Below the pieces are notes generated by a model that was not told the DNA's origin, did not search any database, and saw nothing but the letters and a program-made list of their open reading frames with translations. From Nothophaeocryptopus gaeumannii (lineage: Eukaryota > Ascomycota > Dothideomycetes > Mycosphaerellales > Mycosphaerellaceae), in assembly GCA_031771865.1 (NCBI GenBank), contig JASISA010000010.1, positions 2,542,001 to 2,606,000 of the forward strand: a stretch of 64,000 bases of DNA, given 5' to 3'. How positions within the stretch are numbered: the first letter of the stretch is position 1; every line of letters begins with the position of its first letter. Both the position numbers and the translations under genes were made by a program. Shown here one piece after another: positions 31,201 through 40,967 of this stretch.

Positions 31201-34162
31201 ATAGCTCAGGTGGTTTCAGGGCCCTAGACCGGATGAATGCCCATTTGTCTTCGCGTGCGCCCTCAAGGTTGTAGTATGTGCCGGTCTGGTAGGACCAACT
31301 CTCCAGTCCCAGCCATGTGCCAAGCTGTGCGACTACGGCTGAGAGGCACGACTGCAGAACATCGCTACGCGCCAATGTGCTTAGTTTCCGCTCTTCCAGA
31401 AGGACGTGAAGACCAAGCATGAGCTTGACAGCACATACTGAGCTCTCATTTCTTGACGCCTTTGCGATCTCAGGATGCTTCGACGCCAAATCGTCTGCCA
31501 AAGAAGCAGCCACGATGAGAAATTGGTCCTTACGATTTTCCTGGCTCCGAGGCGAGAGAAAGCTGGATGATGGACGTGTCTGACGAGGCATCCAGGCTAG
31601 CGGCGATGATCGAGGTAGATTTTCCTCCTTCGATGACTTCGAGAATTTCAGTGCGTTACTGCTCACTGGCGTAGGTCTAAATTTTCCAGCTGCGACTCTG
31701 GCGATGTTTATCGCAGCATGGCCTTTCGAGTCGAGCACGCCAATGATGAATGAGAAGAGTGTCGCGACAGCTGCGACCAGCTCGGCATCGCCAATTGTGC
31801 CTGCGAGGCCCTCGCCGTGAGTGCTGAGTTGAGAACGGGCTTGGCACCAGACATGATGCACTGCAAGTGCTTGCTGCTTCGGTAGCATGATCTTGCATAG
31901 GGTCAACACCTCTCGGACTCGCGAAGCTTGCGGTTGAAGTAAGACACTTCTTCGATGGTGGACGCCATCAGCGGCAACTTCGTCAAAACTGCCTTTGACA
32001 CCTGTATGCCGCAAAGCATGAACGGAAGTGGGTGGCTGCAAAGTTCTACTTTTGCCCATGCCATTCGCTTCAATTTGCTGTGCGAAGTTCAGGCGGTCGT
32101 ATGCACGGTAAATCTGATTACTTGGTAATGGGCAGAGTCCCTGCTCGTCAATGGAGAACTGCAGGCCTTGTCCGGCGAACATAACAGCACGGAGTCCTGC
32201 ATCTTGTAGCTTGATCATATGCTTGCAATTGTCGAGTCTGCCATCTCCGGCGGGCAGAGGAATAGCGACGATTGACGATTGAGGGTGCTCAGGCCATACT
32301 GGACACTGCTTGACCTTGAGGTCGATGTACTGAACCTCAGTCGTGCTTTCATCATGCAGATAGACACGAAGCTTTAATTCTTGCATGCCATCTAGAGCGA
32401 CCGAGTCCGACATCGTTGTTACTTTGTACTGCTCACTGACAGCTCTGGGAGAAGACCCTCGCATCGAAGTTCGCAGACCAACAGCGAATGAGTGGATTTT
32501 GCGCACAACAATGTCCCGCTTGTAGTTTTCTTCGCCGCTGCCAAACACGGAGTCGACGACACAAGTTTCGAGGGTAGCTCGTATGTGCTTCAACACACCG
32601 TCCAGACTCTCCTCTGGATCATACTCCATGGTAGAGTCCAAGTCCATAGTGTCGTCTTCACCGCCGATGCTGTGGCCGTAAACACTGCCTGGAGTAGAAC
32701 CTCGACTTCGACGATGCGTGAGGGACTTTCTTCCGTGATCTCCTCCAAATGAGGGCGCACGTCGTCCTCCAGTGCCAGCAAAGCTAGCTGTGACAGTACT
32801 CTGGCTTGCTCGAACGTCCGCATTGATGGAGCTGATCCTTCGATTTTCGCGTGCTGGTGGTTGTGACCGTACAGGCTGGTAATCTGGATCCATTTGTGAT
32901 GCCATGACCGCCTCTTCGTCTTGTTTAGTAGTCCTCCGATTGGGCTGTGCATTCTGGGGGGCTGCGGGCTCCGTTGCGTGAAGTTGACCTGGAGCTACAA
33001 AGCTTTCTCTTGGTCCTCTCCTGACTGCAGGAGTTGTTGTTCCAGTGCCGACGCTAGCGTTCATGAATGAACTCCGCCGCCTTGCCTTATCTTCCTTATG
33101 ACTCTCACGTTGTTTAAGAAAGGTCCGAAGAGACTTCTCGCCTAGGGACCATGCATGCCAAACCGTCACAGTGTTGATGTCAGAGTTCATGGTCACAAGA
33201 AGCGTAAGCGAGGCAGAGAGCCCGGTGGATGACAGCTCATTCTTGGCAGAGACATATATGACCTTCTCTCCAGGGCCCAGGCTTTCGAACTCAACGGAGA
33301 GGCCGGACTGCGACTTGCTGGACACTCGAGGTTTCTGATGCTGAACGGAGTAAGTCACCACGCCAAGATCAGAGAGAGGGTTGGTGAGGGAATAGATGTT
33401 CGTAATATCATCGTCGTCTTGCGTTCCGGGCGAGGCAATAACGTCTTGGAAGAGCGCTTCGAGACCTGGGTTTCCACCCAGCGGGCTTGGACGTATGGGT
33501 CTCGTCTGAGCGAAACTTTTGAACGCGGTCGGTGACTGCAAAAATGATTGCTGGGTCAGACTGAGCTGTGTTGAGAAGAAAGAGTTTGGAGGAGCCTGCG
33601 GTATCTGAGGCGTAGGTGGGAGGGAATTCGACGACGTTCGTTTTCGTTGGAATATCAGGCCGCGAGTGGCCGGAAAAGCTCTCTCAACCTCGAATGGTAA
33701 TTCAATCACATGGCTGGCCCCATGGAGATAATAGATGTGAGCCTTGGTCTTTAGCAAGACTACCAAAGCCCTTGCCAAGACTTCCGGAGGTGCCTCACTC
33801 TGGGCTGGTTTAGCGGGACCAGAAAGTCTGAGTCGCTTTCGTGGTGTTCGTGTGTTATCGGACTGCGTGAGTTTGGATGCTTCCTGTTTCGAGGAAGTCG
33901 GGAAGCTCGTCAATACGGCCTGAAGCACCGGCTCTCCCTCTATATCGAAGCGGTAGATATTCCGGATGAATTTGCCTTGAGACCAGACGACGACTCTGTC
34001 GGTGGTGAGAATCTCCTCGTCGATATCCTGACCATTCTCCTCGCCGATGTAGGTATCCCATCTATACTGTTCTGGCCTAGGATCTGGCGATAGGAAGCCT
34101 TCAGCGACCAGGTAAGGCAGTCCGACGGGAGTGTGGACGCCGAGTGACTTGACGGCCGCCAT
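28262..34162 (-). CDS. APC1: Anaphase-promoting complex subunit 1 (BimE)
   Basis: A single uninterrupted frame of 1966 codons, the usual Apc1 size. The N-terminal 700 residues form a beta-propeller-like region (start MAAVKSLGVHTPVGLPYLVA, VVWSQGKFIRNIYRFDIEGE) interrupted by a long polar, Ser/Arg-rich loop (about 370-510), a typical phospho-regulated loop of Apc1. The middle has WAYFHAGVSSGLRISTSVKG and the following proteasome/cyclosome repeats, recognisable in HAGLLLALGLGGHLRHLAKW, TMTSVGLLLGLSASYLGTMD, AGLMGIGLLYCDTQHRRMSE and LAAGFALGLINLGKGNNLQG. Apc1 is the largest scaffold subunit of the APC/C ubiquitin ligase and joins the catalytic and TPR lobes, in the nucleus. It is divergent from the nucleoporin gene at 34407. 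Confidence 0.94.
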   Translation of the reverse strand: MAAVKSLGVHTPVGLPYLVAEGFLSPDPRPEQYRWDTYIGEENGQDIDEEILTTDRVVVWSQGKFIRNIYRFDIEGEPVLQAVLTSFPTSSKQEASKLTQSDNTRTPRKRLRLSGPAKPAQSEAPPEVLARALVVLLKTKAHIYYLHGASHVIELPFEVERAFPATRGLIFQRKRTSSNSLPPTPQIPQAPPNSFFSTQLSLTQQSFLQSPTAFKSFAQTRPIRPSPLGGNPGLEALFQDVIASPGTQDDDDITNIYSLTNPLSDLGVVTYSVQHQKPRVSSKSQSGLSVEFESLGPGEKVIYVSAKNELSSTGLSASLTLLVTMNSDINTVTVWHAWSLGEKSLRTFLKQRESHKEDKARRRSSFMNASVGTGTTTPAVRRGPRESFVAPGQLHATEPAAPQNAQPNRRTTKQDEEAVMASQMDPDYQPVRSQPPARENRRISSINADVRASQSTVTASFAGTGGRRAPSFGGDHGRKSLTHRRSRGSTPGSVYGHSIGGEDDTMDLDSTMEYDPEESLDGVLKHIRATLETCVVDSVFGSGEENYKRDIVVRKIHSFAVGLRTSMRGSSPRAVSEQYKVTTMSDSVALDGMQELKLRVYLHDESTTEVQYIDLKVKQCPVWPEHPQSSIVAIPLPAGDGRLDNCKHMIKLQDAGLRAVMFAGQGLQFSIDEQGLCPLPSNQIYRAYDRLNFAQQIEANGMGKSRTLQPPTSVHALRHTGVKGSFDEVAADGVHHRRSVLLQPQASRVREVLTLCKIMLPKQQALAVHHVWCQARSQLSTHGEGLAGTIGDAELVAAVATLFSFIIGVLDSKGHAAINIARVAAGKFRPTPVSSNALKFSKSSKEENLPRSSPLAWMPRQTRPSSSFLSPRSQENRKDQFLIVAASLADDLASKHPEIAKASRNESSVCAVKLMLGLHVLLEERKLSTLARSDVLQSCLSAVVAQLGTWLGLESWSYQTGTYYNLEGAREDKWAFIRSRALKPPELSFLEQPVGVFQWFEHAVKYASPERFPSLSMIANTNHDTGVLPSKVPAALTSSLTPKLAFLSEVIAASHGFTAGPARIVELLVEKDLTFEILEMYPESVVAPLKEAITRCENEPSTTWPSQILQLVGRADLVVDAEREIGAQTRAHGNSSFGPHDVLSICNALDHPTPHGRTKEAGRHAVSQLIFSDDRRLVEATSLMHFNSQQIGQCQKQPEWDEQMHFEQQRRVMHYVAQRMTALPAGDGMIHYDGQTPLLTEKFHLPGFNASVLMQPMGHTMTLDRSSLTEEKVNWAYFHAGVSSGLRISTSVKGIDTSWIAFNKPNELTNRHAGLLLALGLGGHLRHLAKWLSFKYLTPKHTMTSVGLLLGLSASYLGTMDGLITRMLSVHITKMLPPGAAELNVSPATQTAGLMGIGLLYCDTQHRRMSETMLSEIEYMEVEDPDSGPDPLRDESYRLAAGFALGLINLGKGNNLQGLRGMHIPERLLAMAVGSRPIHAVHVFDRATAGAVMALALVYMKSGDASVAAKVDIPDTEAQFDQVRPDMLMLRAMAKHVILWNTIEAKGPTYDQGWIQENLPTCYKTRSKQVFEYMLAKHTLDSAYIPLFNVFTGLAWAMSLKYAGSGNELARDEILSLLKFFHSLAAGADAFYFDAKVARASLRRCMDVLALCAATVMAGTGDLETFRNLRRMHGRTEPDTQYGSHLCTHMAIGVLFLGGGTFTFGTSDLATAALMIAFYPIWPIDANDNKVHLQALRHMWVMAAEARCIVVEDIDTQRPIHMPIKVTMRNGSVQGLRAPCLLPALESISTVQTDDPAYWRVTLDFAKNPAHLDVFKRDQRVCVRRCPAAEAHDSVFGAALAAFEDMSLSPQASKSGTLNFWQSLFALPAFDTLDRADVDLLLPPDVNSSVYTDERTTVVDDRLVLAKAVSSNRKEELYNLRILFAWAERFRRRDPKEDDMRWIGKEVVEVLKAGIEERSRHAAPSV

Positions 34163-34406
34163 TTGCAGTCGAGGTCATCAACATATGCTCCAGCATCTTC
34201 TCGGCGTGTCCCGAGGGCGATGTGCGTGTTATTGCAGGGGATTGCTGGGGCTTGTTGAGTGAAGTGAGGTCAAGAGGAAACATGCTGAAGCGAAAGACGC
34301 GTTTTTGTTTGGAAAGCGCGTAGTTCCACACCAAAAGTTGGCCGCAACCCAACGTCAAGCCCACCAATCCCTGAATGAAACTCCATTGCCAACCAATTGC
34401 CACAAG
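34163..34406. promoter_or_regulatory. Shared divergent promoter of APC1 and the Nup37-like gene
   Basis: The two start codons lie 244 bases apart in opposite directions, so both promoters share this segment. No specific operator is recognised. Confidence 0.45.
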
Positions 34407-36270
34407 ATGCAGCCGCGAGTATCGAAACGCGACAGAAAGCTCCATTTGAGGTACTGTGGTCCATTAACATTGATTGTGTCAAGCTGACCTTTGATGTGCG
34501 CTCAGCTACGAGCTCCCACACCGAATCCACACCGCCGACATCTACCCCATCACCGCTCCGAATGGCTCGACCGTCATCATCTATGGCCACGAGACGGGCC
34601 TCAGGCTGCTCTGGAGAGGCGGCAGAAGGCGGAGACAGAACTCGGCATATGCATCGCGGACCAACGGCGAGACGATCGACCTTATAAGCGATGATGAGGA
34701 TGCGCCGATTGCCCACCAAGCTAGCAGGAGAAGCGATGACTATGAAGATGAAGAGGAGGAGCAAGATCCCGAATGCCCATACCCGGGCATCATCGCAGAT
34801 CTTGGTATCGAGCTTGGAGATGAGCAGAAGGCGGTAGCAGCTCTGCACATTGCGACTCCAGCCTTCACCCCAACTGCTGCATTACCCAACATCTTACAAA
34901 GGAATGCCATCGTTGCAGTATCATCAAGCGACGGGAAGACGCTGCTCCTGCAAATACCACTCGCGCCGCCGAGGGACGACGTGAAAGAGCAGCTCATCAA
35001 GGATATTGGCACAACCACAATCGAGCTCGGTCTCAAGGGCCCAATCTCCGCTGATCTTGCAATCAAGTATCTTGCAGCCGAGCACGACAAGCATGCCATT
35101 CTCAACAGTCAGAGACTGGATGTTGATGGGCATCTGCTCATTGCGAGTGCTGCACGCGCGCTAAGCATTTTCTCAATGAGCATCGCGGATGATGCCATCG
35201 TCAAGTCGGAAGAAGCGCTAGTACACAGAATACCACTGCCAGCGCCCGCTGCGAACCTGTCCTTTCAAACATCGCCCAGAAGTGCGCAGCTGCTGCTGTC
35301 CGACACATCAGGTGTGGTCCGCATCTACGACCCGCGCGGTATCAACACGCCACGAAGAAGACCAGACTCGAGCGATTCCATGCTTGAGGCGCCGACGAAG
35401 GGCACAACAACCGGCAAATGGGTTATGGCCTTCCACGCCCCATTCCACGCGCCGAAGGAAACTCCAGACAGCAACGCGGCGCTCAATCGGCGGAAGAAGA
35501 TCCTGGCCGCCAAGTGGATTGTCAATGGGAAGGCGATATTGGTTTTACTGGAAGACGGAGAGTGGGGCATTTGGCACGTGGACGTGAATCAACCTAACAA
35601 GCGGGTTGAGGACTTCATTTTCAGCGGGTTTCTTGGCGCAGCGAACGCTCACGAGGCCGCAGAACCTCGCAACCCGCGCAAAGCGTCGTCCAAGCTGACG
35701 CCTATGACACCGAACACCCGCAAGACGAAGGCAGAGCAACTCTTTTCGGGAGCACCGGTGTCGCCTATTGCTGTGCCACATGGTGGCGTCTCAGTGTCAT
35801 CGTATAGTGTGCGAAATGGTTCAGACGAGAGTGCCGTGCTTTGGTACAACAGCGATGTGTACTCAATTACGAGCGTCGGGCCATTCTGGCAGCGCATCAC
35901 CAGGGACGACGGCGGTCTAGGGTCATTGTACTCGCCGGGACTGTCACACATCCCTTACATCAGACTCTCGAACGAAGACATCACGTCCATTCGGCACTTT
36001 GCCGCCAAGACCTCTAGCGCGGGCACAGGCCAGATGAACACTCAGCGAGATCTGCTGATATCAGCGGAGCATCAAGCCATCATACTCCAGTCTACACGAG
36101 CGCCAACGCCGTCACGAGCTCTCTTTCAACAGGCCGCAGAGAAGTCCACGATCAACGACCAACAGATGCTCGACTCTGGGACACTTGGAATAGACGGCAT
36201 TGATCGCGTTATGGACAGCATGAATGCTGCAGGGCCTGCGCCCACACGAAAAGTCGGCTTTGCGCACTAA
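34407..36270 (+). CDS. WD-repeat-like nucleoporin (Nup37-like)
   Basis: Exon 1 is 34407-34450 and exon 2 34506-36270, giving 602 residues; the intron (GTACTG ... GCGCTCAG) splits a Ser codon and restores the conserved start SYELPHRIHTADIYPI. The protein is rich in short beta strands typical of a propeller, with NGSTVIIYGHETGLRLLWRG near the N-terminus, GKTLLLQIPLAPP, LLLSDTSGVVRIYDPRG and LLEDGEWGIWHVDV as blade-like pieces. A disordered acidic insert (residues about 75-105) and a basic loop with TPMTPNTRKTKAEQLF (about 385-400) break it. The order matches the fungal Nup37 family, a Y-complex nucleoporin of the nuclear pore, as I remember it; another WD-type nuclear protein is possible. Confidence 0.7.
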
Positions 36271-37865
36271 ATCCGCGTAGCTACGACTTCCTGTACACTA
36301 CATGTCTCACTAACGATACCACGCTAATCTTGGCGACAGTGTCCGGCACTGCGGGCCACATACTTCAACCATACTTCAACAGTCCCTTTCCTCCCAATTC
36401 TGCGTCCTCGCCCTCCCTTCCGATTCCTTTGAAAGACCATACACCTCCGCGTGACAAGGTGGAGCACCTCCTCAAGGCCAATGAGATCTGCTCAGTATTA
36501 CACGCGAGAAAGCAAACGCCGACTCCAGTCTTCGAGAACCCAGATCCTCCTGTCCAGGTGGTGATGGTGTAAGGGGCACTTGACGTGGCCGACTACGGTG
36601 AGCCATGTTCAGGGGAGTTGGTTGGCGGCATGTCTGGACCAATCGTCTCGCCCGCGGCCTTTGAGCTAGTTTTCGAAGGCGAAGCGGTGGTCCGGGTAGT
36701 CGCTACAATCAAAATAATGATGAAGTAGGTCGGAGCGATTCGCTCCGTCCTCAGTCGTTGTGATTCAAAGCGAATGTCTTGGTACGCAGCTTCCACGCAG
36801 AAATCTCAAGATGACACCAACTGTTGCACACCCATACTCCTTCCGTTGGCTTGTTCTTCACTTGCTTGTTCGCTTTCACTCCTCATCACCTGCCCAGCCC
36901 TTCCTGAGCATCCTTCCTATCCATATTCTCCCAATTCCGTCCACTACCGTAAAAGATCCCCGGGTCGGCGGGTGTAAAGCTATTCATCGTATCGTGTCTC
37001 TTCAAGGCGATGCGCAGCAATCCGTCAGTCTGTCGCTCATGATCGCGACGGCGCATCTTCTCACGCTTGCGGCTGCGATGGACTTCGCGGCGGGACTTGA
37101 TGCGTTTGACGAGGGAGGAGAAGAGTTGCATCTTGCCTGCAAGAATCGCTTCTTCGCTGCGATAGAGTTCAGCAATACCGAGCTGTGAGTGATGGTATGA
37201 CGCCGCCGGCGGTGAGGTGAGGTGAGTTGGTGCCTGAGGCGGGCTCAGCAAGACAGTGTGAGAACAACGTTGTGTGAGCGCTCCCATGTGCGTTCGTTCT
37301 TATCGCTGACTATTCCTAAGCCTTTGATGAAGTGTGGGTACAGTATCGAAAAGCACAAAGTCATTCACTTGAACAGAGTCTAACTTCAGCTGGACAGAAC
37401 CTGCTTCTCCACATCTGAGACATGCTAGGGTCGCACAGGCGCCAAACAGGCACTGAACAGGCTAATAAATAACTCCATCAAGGATACGACAGTCAACATC
37501 CGGGGTTGAAGACACACTTGCCAGGCCCTCATGTCTAGCGTTGCGGGTGTAACGAATCGAGTTGGTCCGCCGGCATTGTCCCACCGGGGCAGCCTTGCCG
37601 AATCCACTTCGACGGAACGGCGTTGCCCGCTTTGGATACAAACCTCCGACCTCACACTATCCGTCATCGCCTCGAAGATGGTTGATGCTTCGTTGCTTGG
37701 GCTACTGCGTATCGGGTCCGGAGGGGTGGATGCGCCGAGATGACAAGGCTAACGGCGGTGGTAGGATGGACGGAGGGTGCGTGGGAGAGGGTTGGATGTC
37801 TCTCAGATTGAAGATCGGGCTTTGCAATGACTTGATACTTCCGCTTTGAGACTTCAAATACCGCC
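36271..37865. other. Region with unassigned open frames
   Basis: On the plus strand 36341-36572 is open after a good acceptor-like sequence (CTAATCTTGGCGACAG) and encodes GHILQPYFNSPFPPNSASSP, but no ATG exon could be joined. On the minus strand, 36593-37130 contains Arg-rich and Ser/Thr-rich frames described separately. From 37300 to 37865 nothing is recognised except the SDR promoter. Confidence 0.35.
36593..37130 (-). CDS. Hypothetical small protein, model uncertain
   Basis: A minus-strand frame from an ATG near 37130 (MQLFSSLVKRIKSRREVHRS) continues through NSFTPADPGIFYGSGRNWEN to a possible GTGATG donor at about 36893. A second open piece ends at 36593 and includes a hydrophobic stretch (APTYFIIILIVATT). 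The phases of the best splice sites do not join the two pieces cleanly. It could be a short membrane protein or chance open frames in a GC-rich segment. Confidence 0.25.
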
Positions 37866-38915
37866 ATGGCTGGCGAGAACGGAACAATGACGAATGACAC
37901 GAATGGCCACTCCTCCAACGGAACCGGTGGTGAGCGCAAAGTGGCCATCGTGACTGGAGCAACCGTCAGTCAACCAATCACCAAATCCAAGTTTCTCTGG
38001 CTGACCCTCAATCACCTTATAGTCTGGCATGGGCATCGACCTGGCCAAACACCTCCGCACGCATCACAACTACCGCGTCGCCCTAATCGGCCGCAACGCC
38101 TCCGCCGGCCAACGCATCGAATCCGAAATCGCGGATCTCAAAAACGTGAAGTACTTCCAATGCGATGTCTCAAGCTATGATTCTCAAGCGAAGATGTTCC
38201 TCGCAGTCTGGAAGACTTGGGGAAGAATCGATCTCCTCTGCGCAAATGCCGGCATCGTGGATAAATCGTCCGTGTATATCTACTCCCACCGCGGGACGAG
38301 TATTAAGGAGGTTCCGCCGGAGCCCGATCTCAGTTGTACGGATATCGACTATAAAGGCGTCATCTATGGGATCCAGCTCGCTACACACTTTATGCGATAC
38401 AATGGGCCTACACCTGGAGGGAAAGTGATTGTGAATGCTTCGATTGGCGGTGTTTTCCCACACAGAGCATATCCGGAATACTGCGGTGCGAAAGCAGCTG
38501 TTATACAATACGTCCGAGGTGTAGCGCCGTTGTTGAAGGCCAAAGAGGGGATCCTCGTCAACACCGTCCTTCCAGGAGCGGTGGAGACGCCGATTGTGCC
38601 GAAAGAGATGATTGAGGCTGTTAGTCCGGAATGGTATGTTCCCCCCTTCCCTCATTGCTTTCTTTCGGTTGTTCTGACGTGGTTGATTCTAGCCTGACGC
38701 CCATCTCAACGATCCTGAAAGCTCACGACGAGTTTATCAGTGATAACAAGGGGATGTGTGGGAAAGCGTTGGAAGCGAGTGCGGATCGTTTGGTGTATTA
38801 TAGTTTGCCGGGGTATGGGAATGATTACAAGACGAAGAGGGCGGTCACGGTCTGGGAGCCGCTTTTTAAGGCCATGCATGGCGAGGAGAGTGGGTTGCCG
38901 GATGCGATTCCGTGA
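37866..38915 (+). CDS. Short-chain dehydrogenase/reductase (15-hydroxyprostaglandin dehydrogenase-like)
   Basis: Exons 37866-37964, 38023-38633 and 38693-38915 give 310 residues. The first intron splits the dinucleotide-binding motif, which reads VAIVTGATSGMGIDLA after splicing (TGxxxGxG). Further SDR marks are the acidic CDVSSYD, the LLCANAGIVD (NAG), the catalytic Ser in IVNASIGGVFPH, the YxxxK of YCGAKAAVIQY, and VNTVLPGAVETPIV. It is an NAD(P)-dependent alcohol/ketone oxidoreductase of the classical type; the substrate is unknown. A Gly/Asn/Thr-rich N-terminus of about 24 residues precedes the Rossmann fold and has no targeting look. It is tail-to-tail with another SDR gene 64 bases away. 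Confidence 0.92.
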
Positions 38916-38979
38916 ATTGAGATCGGTGTTGATGACTTGATCCATTGTTGGGTTCTGTTACATCCACTGCAGAATTTTT

Positions 38980-39922
38980 CTAATCGTAATCCTTGATAAC
39001 AGCCCCCTTCTGCTTTTCTGGATCAGTCGCTTCCATGATCTGTTTCATCTCATCATCACAGAATGCCGGAATCCCTCTCACGTATACGTTCTGTTTGTTA
39101 ATTTCTACAGCCAACCCGAACAGCCTATCTTTCTGGTATTCCTTCCCATAAGCGTCGACCAAATCTTGCTCCCCATCAACCAAATGCAATACGGTCTTCG
39201 AGATCATCTCTGCCGGAGTGAACAGCCCTGGCGGAAACCCAGCCCAGCCCCCTTCGCCTGTCAGATTGGTCTCGACAATGCCGGGACATATCGTGTTCAC
39301 ACGAATCCCTTCTTGCCACATTCGATTGGCAATTGCTCGACCAAAGCCAAGAACACCATGTTTGGCTGCTGTGTACATGGGGCTATAGTGGCTTGGATAC
39401 AGAGCTCCGCAACTTGCGGTCAAGACCAGACTCGCTCCTTTGCCCTTGTGAGATGCCTGTCGGAAGTAATGCTGTGCCAGACGACAAGTCGACACCAGTC
39501 CTTTGAGATCAACATCGATGGAGCGGAGATCGGGCGGTGGGGGTGGTGAGATCTTTTGGGTTTTGTAGAAGTCTTGAGATTCGATTACGCCGGCGTTTGC
39601 GAAGACGAAGTCGATTCTGCGGGCCTGTTCATTCGCGGAAGAGGAGGTGAAGATGGAGTGGAAGCCCTGGGAGAGTTCATCGTAATTGGTGACGTCCGCC
39701 TTGTGAGACGTAATGTTGAGCGAGGATGCAGCGACTTCTTCGAGACGTTTGGGATTGATGTCGATTATGTGGACGGCCCAGTCGTTGCGTTTGGCGAGGG
39801 ATTGTGTGACGGCTAGGCCAATGCCACTGGCTGTGATAGATTATGAGTACTAATTCTATCGTGGGTTATGAGATGATTTGCTCACCGCCGCCAGTGATGA
39901 TAGCTACCTTCTTCTCCGCCAT
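38980..39922 (-). CDS. Short-chain dehydrogenase/reductase
   Basis: Exons 39886-39922 and 38980-39830 give 295 residues. The splice again lies inside the nucleotide-binding motif: MAEKKVAIITGGASGIGLAV. Later marks are HIIDINPKRLEEV (acidic residue favouring NAD), HKADVTNYDEL, FVFANAGVIESQDFY, the catalytic Ser in LTASCGALYPS, YxxxK in YTAAKHGVLGFG and NTICPGIVETNLTG. A Pro-rich loop (KISPPPPPDL) follows NAG. The protein is a classical SDR of the same 15-PGDH-like branch as its convergent neighbour at 37866-38915, and the conserved intron position inside the TGxxxGxG motif suggests that the two share ancestry. Substrate unknown; cytosolic by absence of signals. Confidence 0.92.
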
Positions 39923-40967
39923 CGCGCTCACCGTGCTGTTTGGTGCAGGTCGTCACGTTCTGACGAGAGCTTACTGCTGGAGTGTGCAAGAAGCCGCGAG
40001 TGACGTTGTCTGTATGTCGGAATAGGGTTCAATGCCATTGTCGCCTCGAGGCACGAGCAGGCCCTGAAGGTAGTCTGTGACTAGAGAGCTTGAGATCCAC
40101 GCATCGCTTGCCAGTACCTGACGTGGCTTCCCTGCAAGGTGCTTGGCTATTCGTTGGATAGAACGTCCCGGATCAGGAAGGTCATACTGTCTTGGCCGTG
40201 GTCTCGAGTACTCGATGTCAGCTCCAGAGAACGATTACTGGCCTCATCCATAGTGAGGACTTATGCAGAGGATGATTCGGGCGCTCAGCGTGATCCGTAT
40301 GGCTCCATTGAGCTCGTCAGGTTGCCTCCCATGGTGATCCCGTTGTCCAGGTCTGCCTCCGAGAGTGGAAGCTGATAGCAACAGCTTTCCATCCGAAGCT
40401 CGTGCTTGAGCATCGAATGCAAGCTTGCGCGTGCAGGTGGAGGCCAATTTGGATGTTGCGTCGGCTCCAGTTGAAGTGCCGGCCGTTTGTGGATTCACCT
40501 GAAGTTGAGGTGGAGCATGCATGGGCCGGCGGTGACAGCGGGCGGGCCGAAAGGCTAGAAACCAACTTTCGCGACGCGGTCTGTTTCGCTTGCCCAACCA
40601 CCCACAACATCCAACCACCCACAACATCGACATCGCGTTCTCCTTTAGCATGATGCGCAAACGCTTTCCATCTCGCCGTGCCCCTCCTCTGTCTATGGAG
40701 CTCCGAACGATGGCCGCCGCCACGGGGAAACGAAGGCTCGAACGCCTGTTGGCTTCGCCCAGATAGCGGCGATCATTGGCAAGGGCGATGTGCTCGTACA
40801 TCGCTTGCTACGCGTCGATAGAGACCCCCGACCAGGTAAGATAGACGATGGTATGTCCCATGGATCAATTCGGCGTCCTTCACAGAACCTGTACATTCCA
40901 AATCCACGGATGACCTTTTCCTTCCCTCCCGTGCTACGAGATCCGCTCGTCTCACCATCAAGCGAAC
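39923..40967. other. Intergenic region
   Basis: About 1 kb between divergent SDR and receptor-like genes. A 186-codon minus-strand frame (40244-40801) is present but low in complexity and rejected. The region contains a perfect 17-bp tandem duplication. Confidence 0.4.
40594..40627. repeat. Perfect 17-bp tandem duplication
   Basis: The unit CCAACCACCCACAACAT occurs twice head to tail (40594-40610 and 40611-40627). It is too short to be a mobile element; probably replication slippage. Confidence 0.85.

Noticed and set aside
40244..40801. 186-codon minus-strand frame
   Set aside because: Arg/Ala/Gly-rich, no motif, no splice signals, and spans a tandem duplication; likely chance in GC-rich DNA.
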